A stretch of DNA of 64,000 nt from Nigrospora sphaerica (Eukaryota > Ascomycota > Sordariomycetes > Amphisphaeriales > Apiosporaceae), in contig JAGVVL010000002.1 of NCBI GenBank assembly GCA_018287875.1, forward strand, positions 3,658,001 to 3,722,000, written 5' to 3'. Below are positions 58,940-64,000 of the stretch, one piece after another (the first letter of the stretch is position 1; every line of letters starts with the position of its first letter). The notes under the pieces were generated by a model, which was not told where the DNA came from, made no database searches, and worked only from the letters and a program-made list of their open reading frames with translations. The translations under genes and the position numbers were made by a program.

Positions 58940-60461
58940 ATGGTACACCTCCCAGTAATGGGAGGCAGCTCCCAGGGATACAAGGATTCCTCCACTGCGC
59001 AGCCTGCTTCAGGCCCCAAAAAGACATACTCCTCCGGAATGCAATCTCCATCCGGTAATCGGGTTCTCGAAAGCAAGCTTGCCGTCTCGGGCGCAGACAA
59101 CTCCGATCCCGCCACCCCTCAGCGCAATATACGCAACCGCCGCCGCCTGTCGCCGCTCATGGAGTTCGCCGGTCTTCTCCTTCTGCATCTGCAGGCCATG
59201 CTCTTCGTCGGATACAGTGCCGTCGCCGATTCCCGCCCCCTACTCGCGACGGCCGGTGGCACCACCAGGCCCATCGGTCTCTTTTTCGAGTTGGCCGTTC
59301 TCATGGTCGCCCCCTTCTTCGTCAGTCCCACATCCTCTTTACCTACCATACGGCGATTGTGTGTTCTGACGGGCTCTGCGCCGCGCTAGGCCCTGCGAAT
59401 CTGTCGCCTTTACACCCTGAAGCGCTCCGAGTCGGCCAAGCCTGCCCGGGTCATGCGACGAGCCTACACCGAGAACGTCATCGTTCCTTCTACGATGCTC
59501 GCCGTTTTGTACCTCGCACTGGTACGTATAGCGACCCAACCTTTCCCCAAGGCCTTTTTTCTGACCTGGCCTACAAGGTGACATCGTACTTCACCGCTTG
59601 GTCTTATGACGTTTCGGCTGCTGCCAAGCTGCCGCTTCTGTTTGTGCTTCTCCTGGTCTCTCCCGCTCTCTGGATCTTGGTAAGTTCGCGGGCATCCCCA
59701 CCCCGCGAGCCAAGGTGCTGAATTTGTTCTAGATCCGCCACGAGACGGTCATGCTCTACCTTGACTACAACCACCCCGAGCTGCGGCCGGCCAAGGAGCG
59801 GAAGGGGAAAAGCTACCGTATCTACAACGCGGGCTCGGGCGGCCACACGGCCGAGCTGCTGCACATGCTGACGCAGAGCCCGCCCGGCGGCGACACGCAC
59901 CTCATCTGGGTCGTCACCGAGGGCGACGAGCAGTCGCGCCAGAAGATCCTGGCTTGGCAGGCCCAGCGGAGGCAGGATGCGGGCGAGGGCAGTGGGTTCA
60001 GCATGACGGTGGTTCGGCGCGCGCGCAAGGTCCACCAGCCGTGGCTCACGGTCCCGTTCACGGCCCTGCTGAGCGCCTACGATTTCTACAGGGTCATCAC
60101 GACGAACTACCCCTGTTGGAAGGAAACGGCAGCGACGGCCGGCCGCGTGTACCCGCAGGCCATTGTCACCAACGGCCCCGGCACCGGCTTCGTCATAGCC
60201 CTCGTCGTCTGGGCCATGAAGATCTTGGGCCTGGTGCCCGTCAAGTCGTGCCAGGTCCTCTTCATCGAGAGCTTCGCCCGCATCCGCACCCTGAGCCTCA
60301 CCGGCAAGCTCTTCTACCACACGGGCCTGGCCGCCCGCTTCATCGTCCAGCACGCCGCCGTCGCCCGGACCTATGGCCTCGAGCTCATCTCGGGCCTCGG
60401 CCTCGCCGCCGACGGCCCCGAGAATCCCGCCGACGACCCCTTCGCGGACTTCGGCGCGTAA
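58940..60461 (+). CDS. ALG14: Alg14, UDP-GlcNAc transferase subunit, with extended multi-TM N-terminus
   Basis: Membrane anchor of the Alg13/Alg14 enzyme that adds the second GlcNAc to dolichol-linked chitobiose at the cytosolic ER face. Exons 58940-59320, 59390-59521, 59578-59679 and 59733-60461 all join in phase 0, giving 447 residues. The last exon is the recognisable Alg14 domain: the glycine-rich GSGGHTAELL (near residue 240), LIWVVTEGDEQSR, IVTNGPGTG, VLFIESFARI and FIVQHAA. Before it are about 205 residues with a basic, disordered head and four hydrophobic segments (near 84-106, 115-135, 155-175, 188-206). Fungal Alg14 normally has one N-terminal anchor and about 220-260 residues, so this is unusual. 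The last exon has a stop at its acceptor, so either it is spliced to exon 3 or it starts at ATG 59751 without an anchor. Splicing is more plausible. The start is uncertain: 58958 and 59159 are alternatives. Confidence 0.82.
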
Positions 60462-61114
60462 GCCGATTGGGCTTATGCCGCGGAGTCCTCTTCGTGAGAG
60501 TCGGCCAACCTTGCTTGGGGTTCCTTCGGATGGGGCGAATGACCGCATGGTACGCGACTGTGATGAATCCGTGGATTTGGGGGGGTTTCACCAACACCTT
60601 TCTCGGCGGTTCTTGTTTTGGGGCTGGGCCAATACCATCGAGGACGAAGAGGGTATTCTTGGTGGTTCAATACAATCGAATAACTTTGCAGCGTGCTCTT
60701 GTCATGTTTTCGTGTAACGCCTTGCTGAGGAAATGACTACCGTCGTCCCCCACTGGCATACAACCCGTGACCAAGGCGCATTCGAATCCATGAGGAGGAC
60801 GTGCGTGTCCTAACGCAACCTTGGGTGGCTGGAGGCGCTGTTGCTCCTCGCCGTGGAGCAAACGAGCCATCTAACGCGGCAGCTGCCCATCTCTGGGTCA
60901 CCACTTCTCATGGCGGTTTGTCACGGCGCTCAACATCTGCCATCGCCTGGTGGTTTCGAGGCATCGGGTGGAATGTGCTTTTCATATCTTCGTGTACAAA
61001 TGCTGTTTATGCAGTAGTGGTATCGTGCTCGCCAGCTCGCCAGCTTGTGTCTGTACACCAGGCGGTCTTATCTTTTTGAAGTACGCGATCCCCCTGCCCG
61101 AGACGCCCGAGCCC
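60462..61114. other. Convergent intergenic region
   Basis: A 0.65 kb gap between the 3' ends of Alg14 (+) and the PPR gene (-). It presumably contains both terminators. No gene is seen. Confidence 0.5.
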
Positions 61115-63049
61115 CTAAAAGGGGCCTATGCCCGTTTCCGTGTGTCTATGATATAATCCGTTTCTCTGTAACAGTTTGTGAAGAAAATCGACCATGAAGC
61201 TCTCGTTTTGCTCGTCCAGCTCCCATCTGCTGCTGAGCTCTTCGTAGACTTGCAACACACGATCCTGAGACCGCGAGCTATTGGCAAAGGCACGAAGAGC
61301 CCACATGGCAATCCAGGTGCTGATATACAAGCCGTCAGCGCCCTCGTCTAGTGCGTGAAGGAAGGCGTCCCAGACGCTGTCAAGCCGCTGCTGGTTCCAG
61401 TCGGAGCCGGCAGTCTCGCCGTGGCGGGTGAAGGCCTTGAAGAGAGCGAGGAAAATGCTTCCGTGGAGCGGAACTCGGAACCACTTCATCTCGTCCAAAT
61501 ACTCGGCCACCTTGGGTAGGTTGCCCAATCTCACGCCGTAATGGTTGACGAGGATGCGGTAGGTGTGAAGATCGGGCGTCGTCAGGCTTGCGTTCTGGAA
61601 ACGCTGCCGTAGTTCGGGGTGCTTCCGGCCGAGGCGCGCAAACATCATGAGCACCTTGTTTATCTTCTTTTGCAAGGCGTAGTTCCTCTCAGGTATGATC
61701 TTTGATCTTTCATCCGAGGCCTTCATCTTGGCGTAGAGCCTCTCGGCTGAGACCTCTTCACCTGACCTCAGCAGTCCGACCAAAACAGCATTGAGGGCGG
61801 TCGAGTCGATGATCTCGCCTGCATGCACCATCTCTCGGTAGGCCGCCCGGACACCGCCGCTGTCACCCTTCAAGCCAAAGAAGTGGATCAGACTGACGTG
61901 GTGATAGCGGTTGAAACTAAAGCCGCGCGTGACCATCTCCTGGTAAACCATCTCGGCCAGTGCAAACTTGCCGGCCTTCGTCGCCACGTCGAAAAGAATG
62001 TTGAAGGTCACCTCGTTGCCCTTCATACCCACGTCGTGCTCCATCTCCCGCCACAGACGGAGGGCGGCTTCGGCCTCGACGTCGGTCGATACGCCCACAT
62101 ATCGGCTCGCAAACGACAAAGCCGTATTCCACTCGGTCCTCGTCAAGGCGAACCCGCTGTTCTTGGTGTCGGCCACGACGGCGAAATAGCGCAGCATGGA
62201 CTTGGGGTTCTTGCGTTCGCTGATGCCGAGCGCAGCGAAGAGAGCATGGCGTAGGCGGGCCGGCAGGTAGGGTATGCGCTGGCCAGGTAGCTGGAGATAG
62301 AGGTCGTAGATGGTTTCGAGGTCCACTGAGTGCGGCCGCATCAACTTCGAAAACACGGCGGCTCGCAGTTTCGTGACCGTCTCCAGGTCCTCCGGGTCTC
62401 CTCTTTCGACCTCGTCCGGCGCGGGCGAGGACAGCTCCCGGGGCTGGTCTGAAACGTTGAGGCTGGGGGTTTCCGGCGGCGCATATCGTCGCATGTAAGG
62501 GTCTTTGAGGAACTCCAGGCGCTCCTCCACTGTGATGTCGTCATAGTAGTCGACCAGGTCGAGAAGGTCTTCCTTTGGCTTGGGCGGCGAGGGTGCCACT
62601 CCGAAGGGTGCTGCCGGGGGGCTGGCGGGGCCGGCACGCTCGGCAGGACTGGGACGCTCGGCCGGATTCGAGGGCTCGGCAGGGCCTGGGAGCTCAATGG
62701 GACTGCCAGGATCGACGGCAGCGGCCGTACTAGTGTGGTTCCGAATGCCGCGTTCGCCGGAATGGTGCGGAGTAAAGAAGCTGTAACCCAATGGGCGCCG
62801 CCGGGCGCGGGCCGTCACTGTTGAGTATGAGAAGACGGAAGCGCCCGGCACGCTCGCGGGCCAAGCAACACGCCGTCTGGGGACAGCGGCGCCGAGGGCA
62901 TGCGTCTTCCCCCCGCGGCCATGTTCGTGTAGGGCAATGGCACGCGCCGCAACAGGGACGGCCGTGGCAGTGAGGGGTCGGCCGGGTCGCGGTCGACTGC
63001 AGACTATCGCGCCGTAGATCGACCCGTCAATTCGACCGGAGATTTTCAT
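61115..63049 (-). CDS. Mitochondrial pentatricopeptide-repeat (PPR) protein
   Basis: Single-exon gene of 644 residues. The N-terminus is Arg/Ala/Ser-rich with almost no acids for about 90 residues, as in mitochondrial presequences, then a Pro/Ala-rich spacer (about 105-160). From about residue 255 the sequence is helical with PPR-like units, clearest at NEVTFNILFDVATKAGKFAL, FNRYHHVSLIHFFGLKGDSG, DSTALNAVLVGLLRSGEEVS and DLHTYRILVNHYGVRLGNLP. PPR proteins bind organellar RNA and act in processing, stability or translation of mitochondrial transcripts; the target here cannot be told. It resembles the PPR proteins of filamentous ascomycetes that aid cytochrome oxidase or ribosome expression, but I cannot assign one. 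It is transcribed divergently from a mitoribosomal protein gene. Confidence 0.88.
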   Translation of the reverse strand: MKISGRIDGSIYGAIVCSRPRPGRPLTATAVPVAARAIALHEHGRGGKTHALGAAVPRRRVAWPASVPGASVFSYSTVTARARRRPLGYSFFTPHHSGERGIRNHTSTAAAVDPGSPIELPGPAEPSNPAERPSPAERAGPASPPAAPFGVAPSPPKPKEDLLDLVDYYDDITVEERLEFLKDPYMRRYAPPETPSLNVSDQPRELSSPAPDEVERGDPEDLETVTKLRAAVFSKLMRPHSVDLETIYDLYLQLPGQRIPYLPARLRHALFAALGISERKNPKSMLRYFAVVADTKNSGFALTRTEWNTALSFASRYVGVSTDVEAEAALRLWREMEHDVGMKGNEVTFNILFDVATKAGKFALAEMVYQEMVTRGFSFNRYHHVSLIHFFGLKGDSGGVRAAYREMVHAGEIIDSTALNAVLVGLLRSGEEVSAERLYAKMKASDERSKIIPERNYALQKKINKVLMMFARLGRKHPELRQRFQNASLTTPDLHTYRILVNHYGVRLGNLPKVAEYLDEMKWFRVPLHGSIFLALFKAFTRHGETAGSDWNQQRLDSVWDAFLHALDEGADGLYISTWIAMWALRAFANSSRSQDRVLQVYEELSSRWELDEQNESFMVDFLHKLLQRNGLYHRHTETGIGPF

Positions 63050-63681
63050 GAGCTGTCCAGCATGTTGGTCCCGTCATCACAGCTTCGGTTAGTGACGGGG
63101 CAACATGGGCCTTCGGGGGCGCTGCTGCGGGGGTCGTCGTGGTAGCGGAGGGAGGTATAAGACTGTTCCGGGGCGTTAGGACTTGCGATGGCAGCTTTTT
63201 TTCCTATGGAGACGAGTCGAGGAGCTTGGGCGGCATGGATCCGGCAGAGCGGGCAAAGCAGGCGATAGGGAAGAGTACAGGTACACATGTAGTTAGCATG
63301 CCGGCCCTCCATACTTGATGCGTGTACGTACCTGGAACGACGAGATGCCCCGCCATCCATTATGGGAAAGCACGGCCAAGCACGGCCATGCGGTCGGCGG
63401 CCGGGCTCGCGTCCAGGTCCCACACAAAAATTCCCAGCGACAGGCGGCCCAGCACTCGGAAGAACACTGTCGCCGGCGAGATTCCATTTTCGAGATCGAG
63501 ACCCGGTCCAGGCCGGGCCAACGTCAAGACCAACGAAACGACTCCAGCGCCGCCCGCCGCCCACCCCCGCGATCCCTCCTTCTTTTGCTCGCCCGCTCCG
63601 CTCCGCCCGCCCTGCGGCCGTCGCGCACGCCGAGAGAGAGAGAGAGAGAGCGCCCTCTGCCCCCCCACACACGCCGTGACC
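63050..63681. other. Divergent promoter between two mitochondrial-protein genes
   Basis: A 0.63 kb spacer between the PPR protein start (-) and the mS23 start (+). It contains a (GA) run at 63632-63650, 32 nt before the mS23 start codon. No gene is supported; ORFs on both strands here are low complexity. Confidence 0.5.
63632..63650. repeat. GA microsatellite in the mS23 leader
   Basis: About nine GA dinucleotides close upstream of the mS23 start codon, the same arrangement as the (AG)11 run before TAF4. Confidence 0.8.
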
Positions 63682-64000
63682 ATGGTGGTCCGCAAACCAA
63701 GCCAGCGGCAGATCCGCCCGGGCCGTGTCTACCAGACCGTCACGGCCCTAATGGAGCATCGCGTCAAGCCGAACATGGTCTTCCAGCCGCCCGTATGGTA
63801 CAAGGTGGTCGAGTCGATTCCGCCCGCCGAGATGGTCACGCGGCCCTTCCCCACTCAGCACAAAGCGCCTAACCCCTGGGCGAGGAAACCGAGAAAACTA
63901 TTCCAGCCCCAGGTGCTCGAGTACAAGGAGGACGCCCTGCGCACCAAATTCTACAAAGACCACCCCTGGGAGCTCGCGCGTCCGCGCATGGTTATCGAGA
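63682..64000 (+). CDS. RSM25: Mitochondrial small-subunit ribosomal protein mS23 (Rsm25), 5' part
   Basis: Component of the mitochondrial 37S small ribosomal subunit. The first 106 codons are present and the frame runs off the window end. The start at 63682 (GACCATGG) gives [20 protein letters not shown]. Family features are [50 protein letters not shown] and [12 protein letters not shown], the last being the clearest mS23/Rsm25 signature. The N-terminus [11 protein letters not shown] and the insertion around KPNMVFQ are slightly longer than in the relatives I remember. No intron is needed within the visible part. Confidence 0.9.
   Translation, partial: MVVRKPSQRQIRPGRVYQTVTALMEHRVKPNMVFQPPVWYKVVESIPPAEMVTRPFPTQHKAPNPWARKPRKLFQPQVLEYKEDALRTKFYKDHPWELARPRMVIE

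Noticed and set aside
59604..60548. 314-codon minus-strand ORF opposite Alg14
   Set aside because: Antisense shadow of the Alg14 catalytic exon with no independent motif.

Overview
This window looks like nuclear DNA from a filamentous ascomycete, most likely a Sordariomycete. The genes carry short introns (about 50-120 nt) with GTAAGT/GTATGC/GTACGT-type donors, CTAAC/CTGAC-like branch sites and (C/T)AG acceptors. Coding regions are GC-rich with C-ending codons. The best protein resemblances are to the fungal forms of conserved eukaryotic proteins. I had no database access, so identities rest on motifs and remembered family architecture.

Layout. 0.5-6 kb: the AP-2 alpha adaptin (apl3-like) and a small type II membrane protein of unknown function, both on +. 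6-8 kb: a C2H2-finger remnant and simple repeats. 8-8.7 kb: the ARPC5 subunit of Arp2/3 (-). 8.7-30 kb: a 21 kb stretch with no recognisable protein gene. It is GC-rich and full of microsatellites, homopolymer G and T tracts, minisatellites and TAGG/TACC words. Its only gene-like signal is a possible spliced leader with a 32-codon ORF near 21.1-22.4 kb.

30-64 kb is gene-dense: a nitrilase-family amidase (-), Ysh1/CPSF73 (-), TAF4 (+), a VWA-domain protein (+), an unplaced 330-codon ORF (+), a fungal coiled-coil protein (-), an AT-richer stretch with two related sequence elements and a possible orphan exon, an RBM39-type splicing factor (-), the fatty acid 2-hydroxylase Scs7 (-), the inner nuclear membrane protein Ima1 (-), Alg14 with an unusual multi-membrane-segment N-terminus (+), a mitochondrial PPR protein (-) and the mitoribosomal protein mS23/Rsm25 (+, cut by the window end).

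Most genes are unrelated housekeeping functions: trafficking, cytoskeleton, RNA 3'-end formation, transcription, splicing, lipid and glycan synthesis, and mitochondrial expression. Two divergent pairs stand out: ysh1/TAF4 (pre-mRNA processing and transcription) and the PPR protein/mS23 (both mitochondrial gene expression). I see no secondary-metabolite cluster, intact transposon, CRISPR array, rRNA or convincing tRNA. I found no clear new biological system. The strongest leads are the extended Alg14, the cryptic spliced small-ORF unit inside the gene desert, and the pair of related elements upstream of two minus-strand genes.
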